In this document: one piece after another, positions 24,001 to 35,900 of the stretch
Layout of the letters: every line of letters starts with the position of its first letter
Position numbering within the stretch: the stretch's first letter is position 1
Source: Panulirus ornatus
Taxonomy: Eukaryota > Arthropoda > Malacostraca > Decapoda > Palinuridae
Assembly: GCF_036320965.1 (NCBI RefSeq)
Contig: NC_092289.1
Coordinates: 22,333,278-22,397,277, forward strand
Direction: 5' to 3'
DNA length: 64,000 nt
Position numbers and translations under genes: made by a program
The notes under the pieces: model-generated
What the model saw: only the letters and a program-made list of their open reading frames with translations
Database searches by the model: none
Told to the model about the DNA's origin: nothing

Positions 24001-27000
24001 GGAAATGGAAGTGAGTCACAGGGTGGGGGAGGGGGTGAAGGTTCTGGGAGTGTGGAAGAATGTTTGCAAGGCGAGAACATTATCTCAGAGAGGAAAAATG
24101 GGTATGTTTTAAGGAATAGTGGTTCCAACAGTAATATATGGTTGCAAGGTATGGGCTATAGGTAGGGTTGTATGGAGGAGGGTGGATGTGTTGGAAATGA
24201 AACGTTTAGGGACTGTATGTGGTTTGAGGTGGTTTGATCGAGTAAGTAATGATAGGGTAAGAGAGATGTATGGTGATAAAAAGAGTGTGGTTGTGTGAGC
24301 AGAAGAGGGTGTGTTGAAATGGTTTGGACACATGGCGAGAATGAGTGAGGAAGGATTGACAAAGAGGATATATGTGTCATGGGTGGAGGGAACAAGGAGA
24401 AGTGGGAGATCAAATTGGAGGTGGAAGGATGGAGTGAAAAAGATTTTGAGCAATCAGGGCCTGAACATACAAGAGGGTGAAAGGCATGCAAGGAATAGAG
24501 TGAATTAGAACAATGTGGTTTACTAGGGTTGATGTGCTGTCAGTGGATTGAACCAGCGCATGTGAGGCGTCTGGGATAAACCATGCAAAGGTCTGTGGGG
24601 CCTGGATGTGGAAAGGGAGCTGTGGTTTTGGTGCATTACACATGACAGCTAGAGACTAAGCGTGTGCGAATGTGGCTTTTTTTTGTCTGTTTTCCTGGTG
24701 CTTCCATGCTGAAGCAGGGGGTAGTGATGCTGTTTCCTGTGGGGTAGGGTAGTGCCAGGAATGGATGAAGGCAAGCTAGTGTGAATATGTACATGTGTAC
24801 ATATGTATATGTCTGTGTATGTATTTATAAGTGTATATGTTGGTATATTTATTTATTCATTATACTTAATGAATAAGTATACGTATGTGAGTAGGAGAGA
24901 TGGCCAGAGAGCGTTATTGGATTATATGTTAATTGACAGGCGTGCGAAAGAGACTTTTGGATGTTAATGTGGTGAGACGTGCAACTGGAGGGATGTCTGA
25001 TCATTGTCTTGTGGAGGCGAAGGTGAAGATATTCAGAGGTTTTCAGAAAAGAAGAGAGAATGTTGGGGTGAAGAGAGTGGTGAGAGTAAGTGAGCATGGG
25101 AAGGAGACTTGTGTGAGAAGTACTTGGAGAGACTTAGTACAGAATGGAAAAAGGTTAGAACAAAGGACATAAGGGGAGTGGGGAGGAATGGGATGTATTT
25201 AGGGAAGCAGTGATGGATTACGCAAAAGATGCTTGTGGCATGAAAAGCATGGGTGATGGTCAGATTAGAAAGGGTAGTGAGTGGTGGGATGAAGTAAGAT
25301 TATTAGTGAAGGAGAAGAGAGAGGCATTTGGATGATTTTTGCAGGGAAATAATGCAATTGAGTGGGAGATGTATAAAAGGAAGAGGCAGGAGGTCAAGAG
25401 AAAGGTGCAAGAAGTGAAAAAGAGGGCAAATGAGAGTTGGGGTGAGAGAGTATCATTAAATCTTAGGGAGAATAAAAAGATGTTTTGAAGGGAGGTAAAT
25501 AAAGTGCGTAAGACAAGGGAACAAATGGGAACATCAGTGAAGGGGGCTATTGGGGAGGTGATAACAAGTAGTGGTGATGTGAAAAGGAGATGGAGTGAGT
25601 ATTTTGAAGGTTTGTTGAATGTGTTTGATGATAGAGTAGCAGATGTAGGGTGTTTTGGTCGATGTTGTGTGCAAAGTAAGAGGGTTAGGGAGAATGATTT
25701 GGTAAACAGAGAAGAGGTAGTAAAAGCTTTGCGGAAGATGAAAGTCGGCAAGGCAGCAGGTTTGGATGGTTTTGCAGTGGAATTTATTAAAGAAGGGATT
25801 GACTGTGTTGTTGACTGGTTGGTAAGGTTATTTAATGGATGTATGACTCATGGTGAGGTGCCTCAGGATTGGGGGAATGCTTGCATAGTGCGATTGTACA
25901 AAGAAAAAGGGGATAAAGGTGAGTGCTCAAATTACAGAGGTATATGTTTGTTGAGTATTCCTGTGAAATTATATGGGAGGGTATTGATTGAGATGGTGAA
26001 GGCATGTACAGAGCATCAGATTTGGGAAGAGCAGTGTGGTTTCAGAAGTGGTAGAGGATGTGTGGATCAGGAGTTTGCTTTGAAGAATGTATGTGAGAAA
26101 TACTTGGAAAAACAAATGGATTTGTATGTAGCATCTATGGATCTGGAGACGGCATATGATAGAGTTGATAGACATGCTCTGTGAAAGGTATTAAGAATAT
26201 ATGGTGTGGGAGGCAAGTTGTTAGAAGCAGTGAAAAGTTCTTATCGAGGATGTAAGGCATGTATACGAGTAGGAAGAGAGGAAAGTGATTGGTTCTCAGT
26301 GAATGTAGGTTTGCGGCAGGGGTGCATGATGTCTCCATGGTTGTTTAATTTGTTTATGGATGGGGTTTTTAGGGAGGTGAATGTAAGAGTTTTGGAAAGA
26401 GGGGCAAGTATGAAGTCTGTTGTGGATGAGAGAGCTTGGGATGAGTCAGTTGTTGTTCGCTGATGATACAGCGCTGGTGGCTGATTCGGATGAGAAACTG
26501 TAGAAGCTGGTGACTGAGTTTGGTAAAGTGTGTGAAAGAAGAAAGCTGAGAGTAAATGTGAATAAGAGTAAGGTTATTAGGTACATTAGGGTTGAGGGAC
26601 AAGTCAATTGGGAGGTAAGTTTGAATGGAGAAAAACTGGAGGAAGTGAAGTGTTTTAGATATCTGGGAGTGGATTTGGCAGAGGATGGAACCATGGAAGC
26701 GGAAATGAATCATAGGTGGTGGGGGAGGGGGCGAAAGTTCTAGGGGTGTTGAAAAATATGTGTAAGTCAAGAACATTATCTTGGAAAAGTAAAAATGGGT
26801 ATGTTTGAAAGAATAGTGGTTCCAACAATGTTATATGGTTGTGAGACGTGGGCTATAGGTAGAGTTATGCAGAGGAGGGTGGATGTGCTGGAAATGAGAT
26901 GTTTGAGGAAAATATGTGGTGTGAGGTGGTTTGATCGAGTAAGTAATGAAAGGGTAAGAGAGATGTGTGGTAATGAAAAGAGTGTGGTTGAGAGAGCAGA

Positions 27001-28106
27001 AGAGGGTGTTTTGAAATGGTTTTGGTCACATGGAGAGAATGAGTGAGGAAAGATTGACCAAGAGGATATATGTGTCAGAGGTGGAGGGAACGAGAAGTGG
27101 GATACCAAATTGGAGGTGGAAAGATAGAGTAAAAAAGATTTTGAGTGATTGGGGCCTGAACATGCAGGAGGGTGAAAGGCGTGCAAGGAATAGAGTGAAT
27201 TGGAACGATGTGGTATACCAGGGTTGACGTGCTGTCAGTGGATTGAACCAGGGCATATATATATATATTATTTTATTTTTTTATTATACTTTGTCGCTGT
27301 CTCCCGCGTTTGCGAGGTAGTGCAAGGAAACAGACGAAAGAAATGGCCCAACCTCCCCCCCCATACACATGTATATACATACGTCCACACACGCAAATAT
27401 ACATACCTACACAGCTTTCCATGGTTTACCCCAGACGCTTCACATGCCCTGCTTCAATCCACTGACAGCACGTCAACCCCGGTATACCACATCGCTCCAA
27501 TTCACTCTATTCCTTCCCCTCCTTTCACCCTCCTGCATGTTCAGGCCCCGATCACACAAAATCTTTTTCACTCCATCTTTCCACCTCCAATTTAGTCTCC
27601 CTCTTCTCCTTGTTCCCTCCACCTCCGACACATATATCCTCTTGGTCAATCTTTCCTCACTCATCCTATCCATGTGCCCAAACCACTTCAAAACACCCTC
27701 TTCTGCTCTCTCAACCACGCTCTTTTTATTTCCACACATCTCTCTTACCCTTACGTTACTCACTCGATCAAACCACCTCACACCACACATTGTCCTCAAA
27801 CATCTCATTTCCAGCACATTCATCCTCCTGCGCACAACTCTATCCATAGCCCACGCCTCGCAACCATACAACATTGTTGGAACCACTATTCCTTCAAACA
27901 TACCCATTTTTGCTTTCCGAGATAATGTTCTCGACTTCCACACATTCTTCAAGGCCCCCAGGATTTTCGCCCCCTCCCCCACCCTATGATCCACTTCCGC
28001 TTCCATGGTTCCATCCGCTGCCAGATCCACTCCCAGATATCTAAAACACTTCACTTCCTCCAGTTTTTCTCCATTCAAACTCACATCCCAATTGACTTGA
28101 CCCTCA

Positions 28107-28180
<74 letters not shown>

Positions 28181-31100
28181 TGTAGATCATGAGAGGCAAG
28201 TGTTTTGGGAGCAGCTGAATGAGTGTGTTAGTGGTTTTGATGCACGAGACCGGGTTATAGTGATGGGTGATTTGAATGCAAAGGTGAGTAATGTGGCAGT
28301 TGAGGGAATAATTGGTATACATGGGGTGTTCAGTGTTGTAAATGGAAATGGTGAAGAGCTTGTAGATTTATGTGCTGAAAAAGGACTGGTGATTGGGAAT
28401 ACCTGGTTTAAAAAGCGAGATATACATAAGTATACGTATGTAAGTAGGAGAGATGGCCAGAGAGCGTTATTGGATTACGTGTTAATTGACAGGCGCGCGA
28501 AAGAGAGACTTTTGGATGTTAATGTGGTGAGAGGTGCAACTGGAGGGATGTCTGATCATTATTGTGTGGAGGCTAAGGTGAAGATTTGTATGGGTTTTCA
28601 GAAAAGAAGAGTGAATGTTGGGGTGAAGAGGGTGGTGAGAGTAAGTGGGCTTGGGAAGGAGACTTGTGTGAGGAAGTACCAGGAGAGACTGAGTACAGAA
28701 TGGAAAAAGGTGAGAACAATGGAAGTTAGGGGAGTGGGGGAGGAATGGGATGTATTTAGGGAATCAGTGATGGATTGCGCAAAAGATGCTTGTGGCATGA
28801 GAAGAGTGGGAGGTGGGTTGATTAGAAAGGGTAGTGAGTGGTGGGATGAAGAAGTAAGATTATTAGTGAAAGAGAAGAGAGAGGCATTTGGACGATTTTT
28901 GCAGGGAAAAAATGCAATTGAGTGGGAGATATATAAAAGAAAGAGACAGGAGGTCAAGAGAAACGTGCAAGAGGTGAAAAAGAGGGCAAATGAGAGTTGG
29001 GGTGAGAGAGTATCATTAAATTTTAGGGAGAATAAAAAGATGTTCTGGAAGGAGGTAAATAAAGTGCGTAAGACAAGGGAGCAAATGGGAACTTCAGTGA
29101 AGGGTGCAAATGGGGAGGTGATAGCAAGTGGTGGTGATGTGGGAGAGAGATGGAGTGAGTATTTTGGGGGTTTGTTGAATGTGTTTGATGATAGAGTGGC
29201 AGATATAGGGTGTTTTGGTCGAGGTGGTGTGCAAAGTGAGAGGGTTAGGGAAAATGATTTGGTAAACAGAGAAGAGGTAGTAAAAGCTTTGCGGAAGATG
29301 AAAGCCGGCAAGGCAGCAGGTTTGGATGGTATTGCAGTGGAATTTATTAAAAAAGGGGGTAACTGTATTGTTGACTGGTTGGTGAGGTTATTTAATGTAT
29401 GTATGACTCATGGTGAGGTGCCTCAGGATTGGCGGAATGCGTGCATAAGTGCCATTGTACAAAGGCAAAGGGGATAAGAGTGAGTGCTCAAATTTCAGAG
29501 GTATAAGTTTGTTGAGTATTCCTGGTAAGTTATATGGGAGGGTATTGATTGAGAGGGTGAAGGCATGTACAGAGCATCAGATTGGGGAAGAGCAGTGTGG
29601 TGTCAGAAGTGGTAGAGGATGTGTGGATCAGGTGTTTGCTTTGAAGAATGTATGTGAGAAATACTTAGAAAAGCAAATGGATTTGTATGTAGCATTTATG
29701 GATCTGGAGAAGGCATATGATAGAGTTGATAGAGATGCTCTGTGGAAGGTATTAAGAATATATGGTGTGGGAGGCAAGTTGTTAGAAGCAGTGAAAAGTT
29801 TTTATCGAGGATGTAAGGCATGTGTACGTGTTGGAAGAGAGGAAAGTGATTGGTTCTCAGTGAATGTAGGTTTGCGGCAGGGGTGTGTGATGTCTCCATG
29901 GTTGTTTAATTTGTTTATGGATGGGGTTGTTAGGGAGGTGAATGGAAGAGTTTTGGAAAGAGGGGCAAGTATGAAGTCTGTTGTGAATGAGAGAGCTTGG
30001 GAAGTGAGTCAGTTGTTGTTCGCTGATGATACAGCGCTGGTGGCTGATTCATGTGAGAAACTGCAGAAGCTGGTGACTGAGTTTGGTAAAGTGTGTGAAA
30101 GAAGAAAGTTAAGAGTAAATGTGAATAAGAGCAAGGTTATTAGGTACAGTAGGATTGAGGGTCAAGTCAATTGGGAGGTAAGTTTGAATGGAGAAAAACT
30201 GGAGGAAGTGTGTTAGATATCTGGGAGTGGATCTGGCAGCGGATGGAACCATGGAAGCGGAAGTGAATCATAGGGTGGGGGAGGGGGCGAAAATTCTGGG
30301 AGCCTTGAAGAATGTGTGGAAGTCGAGAACATTATCTCGGAAAGCAAAAATGGGTATGTTTGAAGGAATAGTGGTTCCAACAATGTTGTATGGTTGCGAG
30401 GCGTGGGCTATGGATAGAGTTGTGCGGAGGAGGATGGATGTGCTGGAAATGAGATGTTTGAGGACAATGTGTGGTGTGAGGTGGTTTGATCGAGTAAGTA
30501 ACGTAAGGGTAAGAGAGATGTGTGGAAATAAAAAGAGCATGGTTGAGAAAGCAGAAGAGGGTGTTTTGAAATGGTTTGGGCACATGGAGAGAATGAGTGA
30601 GGAAAGATTGACCAAGAGGATATATGTGTCAGAGGTGGAGGGAACGAGAAGTGGGATACCAAATTGGAGGTGGAAAGATGGAGTGAAAAAGATTTTGAGT
30701 GATTGGGGCCTGAACATGCAGGAGGGCCATTCTTCGTATGTTTTCTGGTTCTTCCTCGCTGATGCGGGAAATGGCTATCTGTATAATGAATAAATGAATG
30801 AATATATATATCTTCCCACTTGTTCTCATTATTTTGATTATGCTAACTGATTTAGAACTGGTCTCAACTGGTCTCATTTTGTAAAAATATTATTAGGTGG
30901 TGGAGGTTGCCAAGAGTTGCTTGTTTTGATTGTTTGAAAAATTTACTTTGCTGTTGAAGATGGGCCCAATTTACCATGGTGTAAGGTAACAAAGGTTATA
31001 ATTATGTTAACAAACATCATAAAGTGGAAAATATGATAGCTTTCAAATAATTTATCAAATGTATTTTGTCTCTAGGTAAAACATGAAGCCCAACTGGCAC

Positions 31101-32835
31101 TGTCTTTCCTTGATTCAACAGCAGCAGATAGCTTTGAGTCACTTTTCATAAAGAAAGTGGAAATGTTCCAGTTCAGTGATCAGCTCTTGTCCATTAAGTA
31201 AGTGAATTACATTTAAGAAGAAAAGTAATGTAATGTGGTGATATAGGGGAAAGGGAGGATGGTTTGAGTGTGGACTTGGAAGAGAGTATGGCAGTGTATG
31301 GAACCATGGGGACTGAAGTGAGTCAATGGATGGAACAAGGAAAGGAAGGTCCAGGGTGGACTAAAAAATCTTGTAGAAGGTAAAGTAGTTGCAACGGTTT
31401 AGTGTGGATCTCTTTGGCCTTAAATACAAGGGATAGAAAAAGGGAGTAAGTGGAAGGCTCCTAGTGGCCACTCCCTTGAGGGTGTTCCAGTTGGAAACAG
31501 ATCATAGATGTAGAGAGATAGATAGTGATAAGAATGAAATGCCAGAGAATGATGGGTGGCATGAGGCAGGGTGATAAAGTAAGGAATGGCAATGTCAGAG
31601 AAAGATGTGGTTGTGAGTGTAGTTTTATAAGGCTGACCATGCTATGATAAAATGATTTGAGCTTATGTAGGGAATGGGTGTAGAGAGATGCACACTGGAT
31701 CTATATGTCAGAAGTGGAACAATAAGGGGGAGGGGTTAATCAAGGAGGAGATGGAAGGAAAGATTAAAGAGACTGGGTATCAAGGCCTGAACATTCTGTG
31801 GGATGAGAGGCATATGTTGGATAGAATGAGGTGGATCAATGTTGTATGTTGGAGTAACTTGTTAATATGCTGAACCAGGTAATATGAAGTGGTCAAGGTA
31901 AACCATGAAGTAGTCTATGAGGCTTGGTTGTGGATGGTGGTCTTTGGTTTTGACATATTACACATGACAGGTATATACTGGATACTTTTTTCCTGATATA
32001 TTCTCACAAAAGTAGGAAAAACACTTAAGTTTTAAAAAAGATTTCTTTAGTATGGTAGAGTGTAGAGAAAGTAATCTTTCTCAATATCCCTGAAAGAATG
32101 TGTTTTGCAAGTAGGGAAGACAGTAGGAATGGTGAAAGGACAGAATAGAATAAAAAAAAGGTGTAATTTACTGTAATTTTATGAGATGGATAGAGATTCC
32201 ATATAAACTGTTATGCATTGGAAAAAGATGTTGATATTTATTTACCCTCTTAATCTCGCCTTAGATTTCGTGTATTTTACATTGAAGCTATGTTTTACTG
32301 AATTCCCAATTCTTAATCTTTCTCATATGATTTTTTCCACCCTTTGGCTTTACTCTTTCATCTTTGTATATTGCATCATTTTTTTTTTTTTTTTTGTCAT
32401 TTCTTGAAGCCATTTCCAAGTAGGTCACATAAGATGAACAGATTAACTTCAGACAGCTCAAAATCAACTAGATGGAAAACTTTTACATTTGAAGAAACGT
32501 GTATCATTATGCTACTTGGATGTCACAGAATTCAAGACTCCAGTTTGTGTGTCTGACATAGTCATGAATTTCTCAACCCCCTCACCTTGATATTAAGATT
32601 TATTATAGGTTATTACCATTAGTGTTTGCTTTAGTGGTGCTTTGATTCATGACTGCACAGTTGATTTTAATTTGGAAAGAGAGGAATGGAAAGATCGTAG
32701 ATGTAAGGTGAAGCCAGTGATTTAATGGAAAATTTGAAGGGGATAGGATGGGTTATAGTGATCCTAAGAATGACTGAATATGTGTAGAAGTGTTTGGATA
32801 TAAGCTTTTTCAGCATGTTTGTGAAAATTTGCTTT

Positions 32836-32902
<67 letters not shown>

Positions 32903-35900
32903 TTAAAGATTGAATAAGGCTTGAGCCTTGCTTATTGAAGAGAGAACATATGAATATTGGTGTCTGCATAGCCTTTGTTGACAGTATCACATCAATATAC
33001 ATATCTCTGTTTTATTCATCAGTTTTTTGTAATCCTTTTGTGGAATTCATAACCATAGAGTGTGTTCCTTTTAAATTCTCATGAAGTGAATTATTATGTT
33101 GTACAGGTTTGTTACTATTTTCATCCAGCTCCTTTGGGCAAGCACTCATTAGACATGGAAATAAACTCAGATTGCACCACAGAGGATCTAAAACCAAAAT
33201 TATCACATGATCCAGAGTAATCCCCAGATCCTTGGTCCATTGGTTTTTGATCCTAGTATGTGTTGAGACTTTGATGATCACAGTATTTTACATTAAGGCC
33301 ATGACAAAAATTACTTGTTGATATCAGCTTAAGAAAACTAATGTAGCCATGCCAAATATAGCTTTTCTTTTTTTTTTTTTTTCTTTTAGAATTATTACTT
33401 CAGGGTTAATAGTTTCCTAACTGTAAGAAAAATGATGTAATTTTCATTGATATTGATGATATTTTCTCCTTGTCATCTTGGTAAATGTTTTTCAAGAGTT
33501 ACACTCATGTCTTAATGTTTGATATAAGAAAATTATTCTGCCATTTGTCTGTTTTTACTAAAATGGATAAAAGATATGATTTAGTTGAGATATTTGCTTA
33601 TTTTTTCACCTGAGGATTAGGGGCTTGTTGTTTGACTGTTTTCTTGAATCCCCTTTGTTCCCTTATGCTCAGGTTTTTAGGTATGATTCAGATTTAAGCA
33701 GAAATGCATATTAAGAGCTAAATCATTCTCATCCTTGTAATGATAACTGCCTGTCTTTATATTTTCACCTAGTGAAGAAACTCTTCTACTTTTATGTGTT
33801 CTGCATTTCAATGTTATTATAATCATCTTGATTATCTTTTTTAGGGTTAAGAAGAAAGATATAAAACAGACACTTTCTAGAGTAACAGCAGAATATCAAG
33901 AAAAAACTATGGATGCTTTGGGTGATATACAAAGATTATTGTGGTCTTCAATGATAAAGATTTTGAGAGATGGTCTTGGTGAGAGAGCATCACTTCTTGT
34001 ACCTATGAGAAAGCCATCGTCCACCTGGCCAGTAAATCAGTCTCCACCCAAGCATGAAATATTATTAGTTGTAGGTCTTGTACTTGACCCAACCTCAGCC
34101 TGGGCATTGTTAACAAAGGTAAGAAAAGTTTTTGTTTGTGAAAAGATTTTTGACTGTAAGACATTTGTATGGTGGTAAGGTCATATAGATAAAGGCAGGG
34201 AAGGCTCACAAAACACCGCATGGGCATAGGTGAGAAAGAATACTTCCCACGTATTCCCCACGTGTTGTAGAAGGCGATTAAAAAGGGTGGAAGCGGGGTG
34301 CTGGTAATCCTCCCTCTTGTTTTTACTTTTCCTAAAGAAGGTTATCAGGTTCATTGGGGTTGAAGGATAAGTTAATTTGGATGTAAGTTTAAATGGAAAA
34401 AATTGGAGGAAGTGAAGTGTTTTAGATATTTGGGAGTGGACTTAGCAGCCAATGGAACCATGGAAGTGGAAGTGAGTCAGAGGATGGGGGAGGGGGCAAA
34501 GGTTCTCGGAATGATGAAGAATGTGTGGAAGGAGAGAACGTTATCTCAGAGAGCAAAAATGCGTATGCTCGAAGGAATAGTGGTTCCAACAATGCTATAT
34601 GGTTGCTAGTCGTGGGCTATTGATACAGTTGTACGGAGGATGGTGGATGTATTGGAAGTGAAAGGTTTGAGGACAGTATGTGGTGTAAGGTGGTTTTATC
34701 AAGTAAGAAATGAAAGAATAAGAGAGATGTGTGGAAATAAAAAGAGTGTGGTTGAGAGAGCAGAGGATGGTGTGTTGAAATGGTTTAGACATATGGAAAG
34801 AATGAGTGAGGAAAGAAGATATATGTGTCAGAGGTGGAGGGAACAAGTAGAAGCAGGAGACCAATTTGAAGGTGGGAGGATGGAGTGAAAAAGATTTTGA
34901 GCAATCAGGGCCTGAACATACAAAATGGTGAGAGGCATGCAAGGAATAGAGGGAATTGGAACAACGTGGTATACTGGGGTTGATGTGCTGTCACTGGACT
35001 GAACCAGGGCATGTGAAATGTCTGGGGTAAACCACGGAAATGTCTGTGGGGCTTGGATGTAGAAAGGGAGCTGTGGTTTCAGTGCATTACACATGACAGC
35101 TAGAGACTGCATGTGAATGGATGTGGCCTTTTTTGTCTGTTTTCCTGGTGGCACTGCGCTGAAGCAGGAGTTAGCGAGGCTGTTTCCTGTGGGGCAGGGT
35201 AGCACCAGGAATGGATGAAGGCAAGCAAGTATATGTACATGTTTATATATGTGTGTGTGTGTATATGTGTATATGTTGATTTGTATATGTGCATGTATGG
35301 GCATTTATTTACATATATTTTTATATGAGTGGATGGGCCATTCTTCATCTTCCTGACACTACCTCGCTGACGCAGAAAATGACGATCAAGTGAAATGATC
35401 ATAATAATAGGTTCATCAAGAAGATATATGAGAGTATAGGTGAAGGTACAAGGAGAAATTTTTTAACTAAAATGGATATATATTCTTCAAAGCAAACACC
35501 TGATCCACACATCCTCTACCACTTCTGAAACCACACTGCTATTCCCCAGTCTGATGCTTTGTACATGCCTTTAACCTCTCATTCAATACCCTCCCATATA
35601 ATTTCCTAGGAATACTCAGCAAACTTATACTTCTGTAATTTGAACAGTCACCTTTATCCCCTTATGAATTGACAAAGTAGAGCTTGGTGTCTGGAGGGTA
35701 ACTGCTAGTGTTTAATGAAACTTTTAAGATGTTATGACTGCTTGTAATTTTTATCATCATTGTTACAAAAGAAAGTCGTATGTTGGATTACCCAGTTGTT
35801 TCTCTTTGCATCTGCATATGCAACCTTTAGTGCATCTTAATCTTGTTTATGCAGCATCTCTTGACTATACTAGCCCTGAAATTACAGATCAGTTGTAGCA

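Noticed and set aside
24856..24876. Possible direct-repeat or LTR boundary at the A10/A11 junction (attatacttaatgaataagt)
   Set aside because: It is the A-rich LINE tail end meeting the next copy; no matching partner at the other end of either element.
32667..33002. 111-aa minus-strand ORF with a long SLSLSL run
   Set aside because: The run is the (GA)31 microsatellite; flanks have no similarity or gene context.
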